A stretch of DNA of 64,000 bases, taken from assembly GCF_018494065.1 (NCBI RefSeq), contig NZ_JABBFR010000016.1, positions 1 to 64,000 of the forward strand, written 5' to 3'. Positions 47,113 through 55,991 of this stretch are shown here, piece by piece. A program made the position numbers and the translations under genes. The notes under the pieces are model-generated. The model did not search any database and was not told the DNA's origin. It saw nothing but the letters and a program-made list of their open reading frames with translations. The stretch comes from Rosenbergiella gaditana (GTDB lineage: Bacteria; Pseudomonadota; Gammaproteobacteria; Enterobacterales; Enterobacteriaceae). Position 1 is the first letter of the stretch; every line of letters begins with the position of its first letter.

Positions 47113-48015
47113 TTACGAGGATGCTTGATAGCGTACGGCGTCGATAAATTTCGAAAAGGCCGCCGTATGCTGTTTACGACTGGGGTAATAGAGATGATAG
47201 CCCGTAAAGTACTCACACCACTCCTCTAACACTGGCTCTAGCGTACCTTGTGCCACCAGCTCCGCCACGCTGTCTTCGGGAGCGTAGATCACCCCCAATC
47301 CGGCGACGGCAGCATCAATCCGCGATAAAAGGTTGTTGAAGGTTAATTGCCCCGCGACTCGTACTCGTATCTCTTTGCCTTGGTCGATAAACTCCCATTG
47401 ATAGAGCCCACCCAAAGTGGGTAATCGCATATTGATACAGTTATGCTGCGGTAAGGCATAAGGCGTATCGGGTTTACCCCATGTAGCGAAATACTCCGGC
47501 GCCGCGACAACGGTCATCCGCCAATCAGGCCCGATTCGAAGGGCGATCATATCCTTCTCAATCTGGTCGCCGAGTCTTACGCCAGCATCAAAGCGTTCAC
47601 TGACGATATTGGTCAGACTGTTGTCACTCACAAATTCAATATTAACTTCGGGATACTGAGCGATAAATGCAGAAGCCTTAGGTAGGAGTGCGGATCGTAA
47701 GGCATGTTCGCCGACTGTAATTCGCAGATTACCGACGATACGACCTTGTTCATCGTTAAGGGATTGTAGCACCGACTCTAAATCATCAATCAAGGGAGTA
47801 ATATTTTTTACCAGTTGCTCGCCGGCTTCTGTCGTTGACACGCTGCGTGTGGTGCGGGTCAGCAATCGCATATTCAGGCGTTGTTCAAGACTGCGTATGG
47901 CATGACTCAATGCAGATTGTGACACACCCAGTCGCGCCGCTGCACGGGTAAAACTCTGTTCGCGCGCGACAACGATAAAATAGGTCAGATCATTAAAATT
48001 TTCTCTCAGCATCAT
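47113..48015 (-). CDS. LysR-family transcriptional regulator
   Basis: 300 residues. The N-terminal winged helix (FNDLTYFIVVAREQSFTRAA, then LGVSQSALSHAIRSLEQRL) is followed by a substrate-binding domain of the YafC/DsdC-like group with RLGDQIEKDMIALRIGPDWR. The effector is unknown. It converges on xylB with an 8-bp gap and is transcribed away from the fragment zone at 48.2-48.7 kb. LysR genes often control a divergent neighbour; here that neighbour has been reduced to fragments, so the original target may be lost. Confidence 0.88.
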   Translation of the reverse strand: MMLRENFNDLTYFIVVAREQSFTRAAARLGVSQSALSHAIRSLEQRLNMRLLTRTTRSVSTTEAGEQLVKNITPLIDDLESVLQSLNDEQGRIVGNLRITVGEHALRSALLPKASAFIAQYPEVNIEFVSDNSLTNIVSERFDAGVRLGDQIEKDMIALRIGPDWRMTVVAAPEYFATWGKPDTPYALPQHNCINMRLPTLGGLYQWEFIDQGKEIRVRVAGQLTFNNLLSRIDAAVAGLGVIYAPEDSVAELVAQGTLEPVLEEWCEYFTGYHLYYPSRKQHTAAFSKFIDAVRYQASS

Positions 48016-48210
48016 TTTTCCTTATTAAAGGCGCTCGCGACTCAATTGATGAGGTTATTTCATAAACTCTATCAATATTTACCAACTCATCAATAACAAA
48101 GGAAAGTTTTACGCTATGTGTTCCTCGTTGGTTTTACCTTAAGGAAGATATTTAGCAATTAATCCAGTTATTTATCATTAGGTTGATTATTTTTGTGATT
48201 AAGGGTACCC

Positions 48211-48333
48211 ATGACTAGGCGACAAGTTATTATTCATGAACTTATCACATGGATCGAACAAAATATTACTTACCCCATGAAAATAGAGGATGTTGCCCAA
48301 CGGGTAGGATATTCTCGCTGGCCTCAATGTTGA
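48211..48333 (+). pseudogene. N-terminal fragment of a RamA/SoxS-like AraC regulator
   Basis: Forty codons, beginning MTRRQVIIHELITWIEQNIT and ending GYSRWPQC, with a usable ribosome site (AAGGG). It matches the first helix-turn-helix of short AraC activators such as RamA, MarA and SoxS (GYSKWHLQRLF). The frame breaks exactly after GYSRW, where sequence from an efflux adaptor gene begins. Confidence 0.7.
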
Positions 48334-48493
48334 GGTCAGTTCTGCACCGAATAATCAATTAATCGTCAAACAGGGGATTGTTTCTGGCGATCACGTGGTG
48401 ATAGCTGGGGGCAACGCGTTAATTCAGGAAGGGCGGTTATCCCGGTTGAAAACTCCGATACGGCGCAGCAGGAGAGTCATGACTCATATCTAA
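48317..48493 (+). pseudogene. C-terminal fragment of an RND efflux adaptor (membrane fusion protein)
   Basis: In this frame the sequence reads NQLIVKQGIVSGDHVVIAGG followed by NALIQEGRLSRL, the conserved end of AcrA-type periplasmic adaptor proteins. Only the last 55 or so codons remain. It joins the AraC fragment at its 5' side. Confidence 0.65.
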
Positions 48494-48566
48494 ATTCTTT
48501 ATTAACCGCCCGACATTCGCTTGGGCACTGGCAATAATCGCCGTGCTAGTGGGTATTATTGCGATC
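48489..48566 (+). pseudogene. N-terminal fragment of an RND efflux pump
   Basis: SKFFINRPTFAWALAIIAVL is the signature first transmembrane helix of AcrB-type pumps (FFIxRPxFAWVIAI). It follows the adaptor fragment as in an intact adaptor-pump operon. Only about 26 codons are left and the start codon is out of frame. Confidence 0.65.
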
Positions 48567-48690
48567 AAAAAACCGGTGATCGTTAATTCAATATTACCGT
48601 ACAGACTTACACTCATCATTGGCATCGCGGGGAGATAAATATCTACGGATAGCGAAGTAAAAGCCATTAATGCATGAGGATAAGGACAAA
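48565..48690 (-). pseudogene. N-terminal fragment of a Bcr/CflA-type MFS drug transporter
   Basis: On the minus strand ALMAFTSLSVDIYLPAMPMM leads to NIELTITGFLI, the first helix region of Bcr/CflA multidrug transporters (SxDxYLPAxP motif). It joins the RND fragment head to head near 48566. Only about 40 codons remain. Confidence 0.6.
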
Positions 48691-48889
48691 AGGAAGTCCC
48701 TGGGTCGAGACTGGACGGTGATAGGGTGTGCTCATGAGTCGCTGTTTATCAATAAAGTGTAGAACACTACTTTACCTGATAATTCAGTAATAATATTCAC
48801 TAATCCATGCTAAGCCTTATGAATCAGACTCATTAATATTACTGAATGTGTCCCTTCCTAGTGCATTGATCTAGGAAGGGTAATCATGC
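48691..48889. other. Non-coding region with two inverted repeats downstream of ssuE
   Basis: ATTCAGTAATA (48782-48792) and TATTACTGAAT (48837-48847) form an 11-bp inverted repeat with a 44-nt loop. A second perfect stem, CCCTTCCTAG (48852-48861) with CTAGGAAGGG (48871-48880), lies just after the ssuE stop and probably acts as its 3' hairpin. No gene is recognised. Confidence 0.55.
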
Positions 48890-49447
48890 TTAGGCAACGG
48901 CCTGCTGTAGTGAAGGACGGCGCTGTAAGGCTTGATAAAAAGCTTCAAGATTATCCTGCAAACGACGTTTGACCTCTTCCTCAATGCTTGCTGGATGGTC
49001 GGCATTCGGATAGTGAATCTGTTGATCACTGGCGTAGACGCCACTGATAATCTCTTCCGCTTTTAAGGCGGCAACGAGAGGCTTCAAGCTAAAATCGAGC
49101 GCTAACAAGTGATTAGCACTGCCTGCCGTCATCAATGGTAGAACAACTTTATGTTCGAACCCGCGTTCCGGTAAGAGGTCGATCATCGCCTTCAGTACCC
49201 CGGTATAGGCGGCCTTATAGACGGGAGAGGCGATGATAATCCCATCGGCTTGCGCGACATCCTCTCGTAATTGAGCGATAGAGGGATGTGAGAACTGGGC
49301 ATGGAGTAAGACTTCTGCAGGGATATCGGTCGCGCGCCAAGTTAAGGTGCGTGCGCCGCGATGGCTTAACCAATCTGCCGAATGGTCTAATAGAATTTGA
49401 GTCCGTGACCGTTGGGCTGGGCTCCCCCCTATTAATAAAATTTGCAT
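48890..49447 (-). CDS. ssuE: NADPH-dependent FMN reductase SsuE
   Basis: 185 residues (E. coli 191), flavodoxin-like fold. It reduces FMN with NADPH to feed the alkanesulfonate monooxygenase SsuD. Characteristic stretches are IIIASPVYKAAYTGVLKAMIDLLPERG and the N-terminal LLIGGSPAQRSR. The ssuADCB genes are not adjacent, so it stands apart from its usual operon, or it serves another flavin-using enzyme. A CRP-like site is close to its start codon. Confidence 0.88.
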   Translation of the reverse strand: MQILLIGGSPAQRSRTQILLDHSADWLSHRGARTLTWRATDIPAEVLLHAQFSHPSIAQLREDVAQADGIIIASPVYKAAYTGVLKAMIDLLPERGFEHKVVLPLMTAGSANHLLALDFSLKPLVAALKAEEIISGVYASDQQIHYPNADHPASIEEEVKRRLQDNLEAFYQALQRRPSLQQAVA

Positions 49448-49463
49448 CAGTTAGCCTTATTTA

Positions 49464-49479
49464 TGTGAGATAGATCACC
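49464..49479 (-). promoter_or_regulatory. Candidate CRP site upstream of ssuE
   Basis: TGTGAGATAGATCACC matches TGTGA-N6-TCACA at 9 of 10 positions. It is only about 17 bp before the ssuE ATG, so it would overlap the promoter or leader and could act negatively if functional. Confidence 0.5.
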
Positions 49480-49608
49480 AGTGTGGCGATCTTTGGGCTA
49501 AGTGTGAAGTAAAAAAATTAGCAAAAGTTATCAATAAATAGCGTTATGCCATGGGCCGCTTGCCTCGACTCGTGGAGATAAGATCGCGATACGGCTAGGT
49601 GTTGTCAG

Positions 49609-50511
49609 TTATTTTTTACTTTTCTGCCCTAAGCGAGCGAGCTCGATGGCCAAGCGATGAGGGGACCCCGTTATCGTGCGTTTAGTATCAATTAACGTCA
49701 CAGGCCCTGCCTGCGCTAGGGTATGTAAGCCATCGATAAAGGGTGCATGGCTGCGTGGCGCTTCGATACGCCTACCTTGAGAAAGAGTTGGTTGGGCTAA
49801 AGTGGATTCCGGCAAACTGAGTAACTGCAAGGCCCCTCCATAAGTACGGCTACAGTCTTGCGTGGGGAGGAGAATATTTCCGTTTAGCTCAAAGGGAGTG
49901 CCTCCCATTCTTGCGCCATGGATATCTTCGCGAAGAGTTTGCACTGGCACGTTATCCCACGGCCCAAAGAGTTGATCGGCTGTCGCCAGTTTTAAGGTGT
50001 TCGTTCGCGCCGCTTTGGGTGCAGGGGGCGTATAAAACATCCACCAACGCCCGGCGTGAAAGTAGGGGGTGGCATCAATCGCTGCCTCTGGGAAGGAAAA
50101 ACAAGTTTCAGGTTGCCAGCGCCATGGAAACTCAACCGCTTTGTAAAGGGTTAAGCGTCCCGATTTATAGCCTTCAGGTAGCATCCATATTTCACCGTCT
50201 GCCTCGAAAATACAGGGGTAGGAAAGATGCCACTCCTCTTCAAGGACTTTCCTCTCTTCCAAGACAGTAAAGTCTTTATCCAGCATATAGGCCACGATAT
50301 GGCCACGTCGTGTACGGTAGTCATAGGCTTCCGCAAAAAGATAAAGTGTTCCATCCCGCCAAATCCCAAAAGGATCGGCTAAGAAGCAGAGGGATTTTTT
50401 TGCTGCTATCCATGTCACAGCAAAGTGCTCCAATGAAGCTGCCTGAGCGACTTCTTGAATCGGCGCGTTAATCACGCCTATCCGCCAAATTTCGGTATGT
50501 AATAGGCTCAT
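49609..50511 (-). CDS. GH43-like five-bladed beta-propeller protein, glycan locus
   Basis: 300 residues. The sequence has the repeated aromatic and acidic pattern of GH43/GH32-type propellers: FLADPFGIWRDGTLYLFAEA, HLSYPCIFEADGEIWMLPE, DATPYFHAGRWWMFYT. The same domain is seen in bacterial polysaccharide loci fused to or next to glycosyl- or formyltransferases; it may act on or bind sugar rather than hydrolyse it. The gene follows a GT4 gene by 10 bp, so the pair is one operon. Activity and substrate are unknown. Confidence 0.7.
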   Translation of the reverse strand: MSLLHTEIWRIGVINAPIQEVAQAASLEHFAVTWIAAKKSLCFLADPFGIWRDGTLYLFAEAYDYRTRRGHIVAYMLDKDFTVLEERKVLEEEWHLSYPCIFEADGEIWMLPEGYKSGRLTLYKAVEFPWRWQPETCFSFPEAAIDATPYFHAGRWWMFYTPPAPKAARTNTLKLATADQLFGPWDNVPVQTLREDIHGARMGGTPFELNGNILLPTQDCSRTYGGALQLLSLPESTLAQPTLSQGRRIEAPRSHAPFIDGLHTLAQAGPVTLIDTKRTITGSPHRLAIELARLGQKSKK

Positions 50512-50521
50512 AATATCGTAT

Positions 50522-51607
50522 CTAGGCTAATGGGTTGTGTGCGCGAAGTTTGGCAACAATACGTTCAGCGGCATGAATAAATTGCTGATGGCTAAATTTA
50601 TTCGCGACATAGCCACGTGCTTGCGTTCCATACTCTTGCAGCAGGCTGGGCGTAGCAAATATCTGTTGCAGTGCCGAGGCAAATGTCACGTCGAGTTCGC
50701 CAGAAAGTACAAAGCCGGTTTTACCTTCTTGTACCGCATCGCGCATCTCACCGACGGGTGTGGCCATTACGGGGAGGCCGACATTCATTGCTTCGTGCAG
50801 TGCCAAGCACATCCCTTCATAGCGGGAGGGCTGTACATAAAGATGAAGTCCAGCCATAAACGGATGTACCTGGTTAGAGAAGCCAGGCAGCAACACAATA
50901 TCCTGTAGGTTCCGCTCGATAATCTTATCTTCTAATCGCTCGCGTTCGGGTCCATCGCCCAAAATTGTCAGCTGTAAGCGGTTTCGTAAATGGGGATAGC
51001 GTACTAAAAAAGCGCCTAGTGCATCGATTAGCGCCGCATATTGCTTTACTTCATGCAGGCGTCCCACACTACCGATCTGCAATCGAGACTCCCCATCCCA
51101 ATAGCGGGCTTGAGGAGCTTGTTCATTATATTGAAATAAAGGCCAAGCCATCACTTTATCTGCTGAAATCCCCATCTGTTGTTGAAGATAATCGACGACG
51201 GTCTGTGAATCGCCAATCCAGAGGGCTGAGCTGTGACGTAAACGATAGGTATAGCCACGCACGCTAGCGCTATGTTTAAAACTGACGACAGGGATGTTTA
51301 ATAGTTTACCTGCACACTGACCGACTAAATTACCAAAGCTTAATGATGTCCAGATGATGTCAGGTCGATCATGACGGATGATTGAGAGGTAACTCGCAAG
51401 GATAATTGGCAGAAAGCGACGGCGGGAAGCCAGTAACCTATAACTTAATCCAGCCTCAACAAGGCGAGGTACTGCCCCGCTATCACGTGGTTCGCAGGCA
51501 ATAATGGAGACATCGTGTCCCAGATTTTTTAAGGTAGTAACGATATCTGGGATGGCGAATTCAGCGCCGCCAGTCTCTAAACTTGTGACGAGATAATGAA
51601 TTTTCAT
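50522..51607 (-). CDS. GT4 family glycosyltransferase
   Basis: 361 residues, GT-B fold. The N-terminus MKIHYLVTSLETGGAEFAIP has the acceptor-domain GGAE motif. The donor domain shows IGSVGRLHEVKQYAALIDAL and the EX7E motif EGMCLALHE. It is predicted to transfer a sugar from a nucleotide donor to a lipid- or glycan-linked acceptor. It starts a two-gene minus-strand operon with the GH43-like protein; no polymerase or exporter gene is near, so the pair may decorate a glycan made elsewhere. Base composition is like the chromosome, unlike the AT-rich O-antigen cluster. Confidence 0.88.
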   Translation of the reverse strand: MKIHYLVTSLETGGAEFAIPDIVTTLKNLGHDVSIIACEPRDSGAVPRLVEAGLSYRLLASRRRFLPIILASYLSIIRHDRPDIIWTSLSFGNLVGQCAGKLLNIPVVSFKHSASVRGYTYRLRHSSALWIGDSQTVVDYLQQQMGISADKVMAWPLFQYNEQAPQARYWDGESRLQIGSVGRLHEVKQYAALIDALGAFLVRYPHLRNRLQLTILGDGPERERLEDKIIERNLQDIVLLPGFSNQVHPFMAGLHLYVQPSRYEGMCLALHEAMNVGLPVMATPVGEMRDAVQEGKTGFVLSGELDVTFASALQQIFATPSLLQEYGTQARGYVANKFSHQQFIHAAERIVAKLRAHNPLA

Positions 51608-52122
51608 TAGCTTACACCCATCTAAGAGGTTTATGCGGTAGGTCAGTGAGAGTGATTATTTCATCAATCAGTTTTTTTTACTGATAATCCGCAATTTTCT
51701 CTATTTTGCTGGGGATAAGTTCAACCGTATGTATACATAGTGCATTCATAGGGTCAGGAAACTTTCGGATTAATTAATCTTAAGTGGTAAGCTGCCTGAC
51801 ACAAATAATACAAAAAAGTAGTCATAGCGGCCCATATATCCGTTGAAGTAAACATTCATTTATTTATTTCAGAGCAGGATTTCTTCCTTTTCAAAAATTT
51901 TAATTCACTGATGAGCAGGGATTTTTGTTTTTTTATGTCACTCGTCAAAAAAAAATGTATCAATTTCTATCAGAATAGTGATGTCATTCACTGTGAGTCT
52001 CTACTGAATTTATCTGATAAATATAACATTATTTAAATCATTACTATTTTTATGATTATTAATAAATGTGACGCTTATAATTTATAAGTCTGAGAGATAA
52101 ATGTAGCGTACTGACGTTAATA
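51608..52122. other. AT-rich intergenic region between the GT4 gene and the autotransporter
   Basis: About 515 bases with no recognised gene. It separates two divergent transcription units and should hold both promoters. It contains poly-T and poly-A tracts of 8-9 bases (near 51670 and 51948). No defined operator was found. Confidence 0.45.
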
Positions 52123-55100
52123 ATGCTTATTTTACCATTGGGGTTCATTATCTTGATAATAAAAAAACAATTAGCTGTTCTTATTTGTTCAGCACTTTCC
52201 ACGGCCTATTCCTCTGCATCAGTCATGCGTCACGATATTACGGTGCAAGACTACCGAGACTTTGGTGAAAACTTGGGTAAATATAAAGTTGGCGCAACCC
52301 ATGTTCCGGTCTATAGAAAAAATGGGCAATTAGATGACTACCTAGCCTTTCCTATTCCTGATTTTGGTGCGGTGGCGGATAAGGGCAATATCACCTTAGT
52401 GGGGGACTCTTACATGGCCAGTGTCCGCCACAATACTTACTCTATTAATGGGGCAATAAAATTTGGCAATAAAGCGAAGTTTGCCCCTTCCTATTATCTT
52501 ATTAATCGTAATGCCAGCACCGTATCAAGCGTTGATTTTAATTTACCTCGCCTTAATAAGGTAGTGACCGATGCAGCACCCGTTGCGACTATCGATAAAA
52601 GCACAATACGAACGGGAAATCGCGACCGTTATACCTGGTATGCACGGGTGGGGGCTGGTTCCCAACTACAGGTCAGTGATGATCAAAAATCAGAAACGTC
52701 GATTACCGATGCTTATCGTTGGAAAACCGGGGGAACCATGGCGAATGCTACCGTCTCGCTACCGGGCGGCACGCTACGTTGGAAAAATGTTGGTCCGGAC
52801 GATCCCAATTCTTCACCTTTCAGTAATGCGACCCGTCCCGGAGACAGTGGCAGTCCTACTTTTGTCTACGATACGGTGGACAAAATATGGCGATTGGCAG
52901 GGGTTCACCATGCTGCTATCAGTAATGGCGGTATCTATAATCGAGTCAGCGGTGAAGAGTATATTCCGGATGGTTATCTGGACAGGGTGCTAGCCATGAA
53001 TAGCTCCGCCCCAGTAGACGATCATTCCAGTGAGGGGATCCTGTATTGGCGGCCAGAAGCGATCATCCAAACAGATCACCGTTGGAGTTGGCAGGGCCTG
53101 GATCAAAAATACCGTGATCTTGCTCCGTCGTCGGCTTCATTTACCGAATTAGATGCCACCAAGGATCTTACTTTTAGCGGTGAGGGAAATACCGTAATGC
53201 TAACGGATTCTGTCAATATGGGCGCGGGAAAACTTAGATTCTCCGGTAACTATACCGTCGAGGCAGAGAAGGGGAAGCAAGCTACTTGGGTAGGAGGAGG
53301 TGTCGAGGTTGATGATGGTAAAACGGTAGTATGGAAAGTGAATGGGATCAACCAAGACGCTTTACATAAAATCGGTGCGGGTACACTTGAGGTACAAGGT
53401 ATCGGCGTTAATCAAGGTGCTTTGAACGTCGGTGATGGACTGGTTGTGCTCAACCAACAGCCTGACAGTACCGGAGCGGTTCAAGCGTTTTCTACGGTGA
53501 CCTTGCTCAGTGGCAGGCCAACGGTTCAACTCAATAGTGTGAACCAGGTTTCTACGGATAATATTCGGTTTGGTTATCGGGGAGGAACCTTAGATGTGCA
53601 TGGGAATGATCTCTCTTTTACGAATATCAATCATAACGATAATGGCGCGCGCATTGTTAACCGTGATATGGCTCGTGCCGCAGTCGTCACCGTGACGGGC
53701 AGTAACACACAATTTCTTGGCTCTTTTGGTGAAAAGGCCTCTCAATCACAACTCTCTTTGGCCTATGCGCCTGATAAATCGCAAGCGGAGTGGACTTTGC
53801 GGGGCGGGGCGATTGCACAACAACTCGACGTCGAGAAAGGCCGTGTAAATTTAGGCGGTGAACAGGTCTTACACGCCGGCGGCGTCTATTTTGCTAATGA
53901 TTGGGATGAAAAAAACTACGACTTTACGCAGATCAATGTCGCACCGCAGGCACAACTGAGAATTAGCGAACATTCCCGCGTTAACGCCTCCACCCACGTT
54001 GCAGGTGATGCGATATTAACGTTATGGGATCGCGCATCCTTGGCGGGTAATGTCACGCTTGCTGAATCGAGTAGTCAATTAATTGCCGATATTTCGCCTC
54101 ATACTAGTCAATTAGGAGAACTAGAATCGTCGATTTTGGCAGATATTTCTGGGAAGGGTGTGGTTGAGAAACGGGGTGCCGGACGATTAACGCTTTCTGG
54201 AAATCTCACCAATGCCCAGGGAATTATTGTTCAAGAGGGGGAAGTAAAACTAGACGGTCAGCGCTCGACAAAAATGGTGATGGAGGGTGGCACTGTATTA
54301 TCAGGGAATGGCACAGTCAATTCGCTGACCTTGAATGATGTGGCGACGTTATCTCCCGATCAACAGAATCAGCAAGCATCTCTACTACGAATTGGACAAC
54401 TCCAGTTGATGAAAGGCGCTAACGCAATTCTCAACTCGGGGTTTACCCAAGCGACCACTGATCGTTTATTGATTGATGGGGATCTTATTACAGCACAAGA
54501 TAAACCGCTGGAAGTGACGGTCAATCCACAGGGTATATGGCAAGATAGCGATACCAATAAGAACGGCGCGGCTGATAATCAAGAGGGGCTATCACTTGTG
54601 CAAGTCGGCGGGAAGAGTAGGGCTGATAGCGTTAAACTAGCGGGGTCTTATGTGGCTCGCGGGGCGTTTGCCTATGGCCTCTACGCTTTTGCTCCAGGAC
54701 ATGCGTCGAGTAATGAGCGAAAAGTGCAGGGCAGTGGTGATCAGTATTGGGATTATCGATTACAAAATATCATGTTAGATGCTAACGGCATCAGTAACCC
54801 CGTCGGACCCACACCGGAGCCGACGCCAACGCCAGAACCAATACCAACGCCGCAACCTGAGCCTAGCCCAGATCCAATGCCTGCGCCGGAATCTGAACCT
54901 AGCCCAGATCCGATGCCTGCGTCGGAATCTGAACCTGTTCGTCGCGCGGTTACCCCGCAGGTGCCCGCTTACCTCTCTTTACCTGCGATGATGCTCAATT
55001 TTAACCGAACATTAACTGGGCTAATCGCGGATACCGTCAACGACAGTCACAGCCACTTCTTCATCACTGGTTATGAGGGGGGGGATCACTTTCATGCGAA

Positions 55101-55878
55101 GGGGGGGTTTAGCGACTATGGCTATAATTTCACGTCGAAATATCAAGGTTGGTTAATGGGGGGACGTTGGCACTCAGATCCTGACAGTCGTCAGCGTGTT
55201 TCCGCCAGTATTGTTGCACATCGAGGTAATTTATCGATGAAACCTCAAGCAGTCGATGGCTTGAGTCGGAGCTACTTCTCTACGCAAGGGATTACAGGTT
55301 TAGCCAGCTGGCAGGATGAACAGGGCTGGCAGCTTACTACACAACTTGGTTACACCCGTATTAAAGGAGCAGTGACTACTGATCTGCGTGGTAATGTTGC
55401 TTCGCCACACGCAACCCTTATTCATGCAGGTGTTGAGCTGGGGAAAGCCTGGGAATGGGAAAATCAGCGCTTAATACCGCTGCTTGCGGTGGAGTATCAG
55501 CACTTGGCGATTAAGGCATTTACGGACAGTGATGGGGCAAAAGTAAGCTATGCCCCGCATAATGCGCCTGACGTTCGACCGACTCTGCGTTACCAATGGC
55601 AATTGAACACACACTCCTACCCAAAAGTGGCTTTCACCCACGAATTAGGCTGGCGGCTAACGACTCGTAAAAATGCCCAAACCACCATTCGTGGTGGAGG
55701 GGATGAAAGCACCTTTACCAGTGGAAGAGGTGGGGATCATCTTTTGATGAAAAGTGGTGCCGATCTGCAACTTACCAAACATATAACCTTGACGACTCAA
55801 GCCCAATATCAACAACGTTTACAACGTGAAGGCGTCAATGATTGGGCGGTAACGGGAGGGATGAAAATAACCTTCTAA
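52123..55878 (+). CDS. S6-family serine protease autotransporter
   Basis: 1251 residues from the ATG at 52123; a TTG at 52153, 10 nt after GGGG, would give a more usual signal peptide (IIKKQLAVLICSALSTAYSS). The protease domain follows at about 35-300 with a candidate catalytic triad His103 (ASVRHN), Asp138 (SSVDFNLPRL) and Ser242 (RPGDSGSP). A long beta-helical passenger is next (about 330-880), then a proline-rich linker (PTPEPTPTPEPIPTPQPEP) and a C-terminal translocator barrel from about 960 ending GMKITF. Such proteins thread the passenger to the surface and act on host or competitor proteins. The linker replaces the SPATE-type autocleavage region. It is a single gene followed by a weak hairpin. 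Confidence 0.88.
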   Translation: MLILPLGFIILIIKKQLAVLICSALSTAYSSASVMRHDITVQDYRDFGENLGKYKVGATHVPVYRKNGQLDDYLAFPIPDFGAVADKGNITLVGDSYMASVRHNTYSINGAIKFGNKAKFAPSYYLINRNASTVSSVDFNLPRLNKVVTDAAPVATIDKSTIRTGNRDRYTWYARVGAGSQLQVSDDQKSETSITDAYRWKTGGTMANATVSLPGGTLRWKNVGPDDPNSSPFSNATRPGDSGSPTFVYDTVDKIWRLAGVHHAAISNGGIYNRVSGEEYIPDGYLDRVLAMNSSAPVDDHSSEGILYWRPEAIIQTDHRWSWQGLDQKYRDLAPSSASFTELDATKDLTFSGEGNTVMLTDSVNMGAGKLRFSGNYTVEAEKGKQATWVGGGVEVDDGKTVVWKVNGINQDALHKIGAGTLEVQGIGVNQGALNVGDGLVVLNQQPDSTGAVQAFSTVTLLSGRPTVQLNSVNQVSTDNIRFGYRGGTLDVHGNDLSFTNINHNDNGARIVNRDMARAAVVTVTGSNTQFLGSFGEKASQSQLSLAYAPDKSQAEWTLRGGAIAQQLDVEKGRVNLGGEQVLHAGGVYFANDWDEKNYDFTQINVAPQAQLRISEHSRVNASTHVAGDAILTLWDRASLAGNVTLAESSSQLIADISPHTSQLGELESSILADISGKGVVEKRGAGRLTLSGNLTNAQGIIVQEGEVKLDGQRSTKMVMEGGTVLSGNGTVNSLTLNDVATLSPDQQNQQASLLRIGQLQLMKGANAILNSGFTQATTDRLLIDGDLITAQDKPLEVTVNPQGIWQDSDTNKNGAADNQEGLSLVQVGGKSRADSVKLAGSYVARGAFAYGLYAFAPGHASSNERKVQGSGDQYWDYRLQNIMLDANGISNPVGPTPEPTPTPEPIPTPQPEPSPDPMPAPESEPSPDPMPASESEPVRRAVTPQVPAYLSLPAMMLNFNRTLTGLIADTVNDSHSHFFITGYEGGDHFHAKGGFSDYGYNFTSKYQGWLMGGRWHSDPDSRQRVSASIVAHRGNLSMKPQAVDGLSRSYFSTQGITGLASWQDEQGWQLTTQLGYTRIKGAVTTDLRGNVASPHATLIHAGVELGKAWEWENQRLIPLLAVEYQHLAIKAFTDSDGAKVSYAPHNAPDVRPTLRYQWQLNTHSYPKVAFTHELGWRLTTRKNAQTTIRGGGDESTFTSGRGGDHLLMKSGADLQLTKHITLTTQAQYQQRLQREGVNDWAVTGGMKITF
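54859..54930 (+). repeat. Two tandem 36-bp units in the autotransporter linker
   Basis: Two nearly identical 36-bp units encode EPSPDPMPAPES and EPSPDPMPASES, followed by a partial third (EP). They extend the proline/glutamate-rich spacer between passenger and barrel. Copy number can change without shifting frame. Confidence 0.85.
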
Positions 55879-55888
55879 TCCATTTTGC

Positions 55889-55923
55889 TGGCCCCCAGGA
55901 GGCATAATTGCCAGCGGGGGCCA
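55889..55923 (+). terminator. Hairpin after the autotransporter gene
   Basis: TGGCCCCC pairs with GGGGGCCA around a 19-nt loop that contains a further pairing (CTGGC/GCCAG). It starts 11 nt past the stop codon. No T-tract follows, so its efficiency as terminator is uncertain. Confidence 0.5.
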
Positions 55924-55991
55924 AGTATTATAAGGCTTTGCGGGTAAAAATTTTGGTTGAGGCCGAAGGTGTACTTGTAGTGGTTTTTACT

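Noticed and set aside
48437..48667. 76-codon minus-strand ORF as an intact small membrane protein
   Set aside because: Its first 35 residues are the N-terminus of a Bcr/CflA transporter and the rest reads antisense through RND pump and adaptor fragments; it is a junction product.
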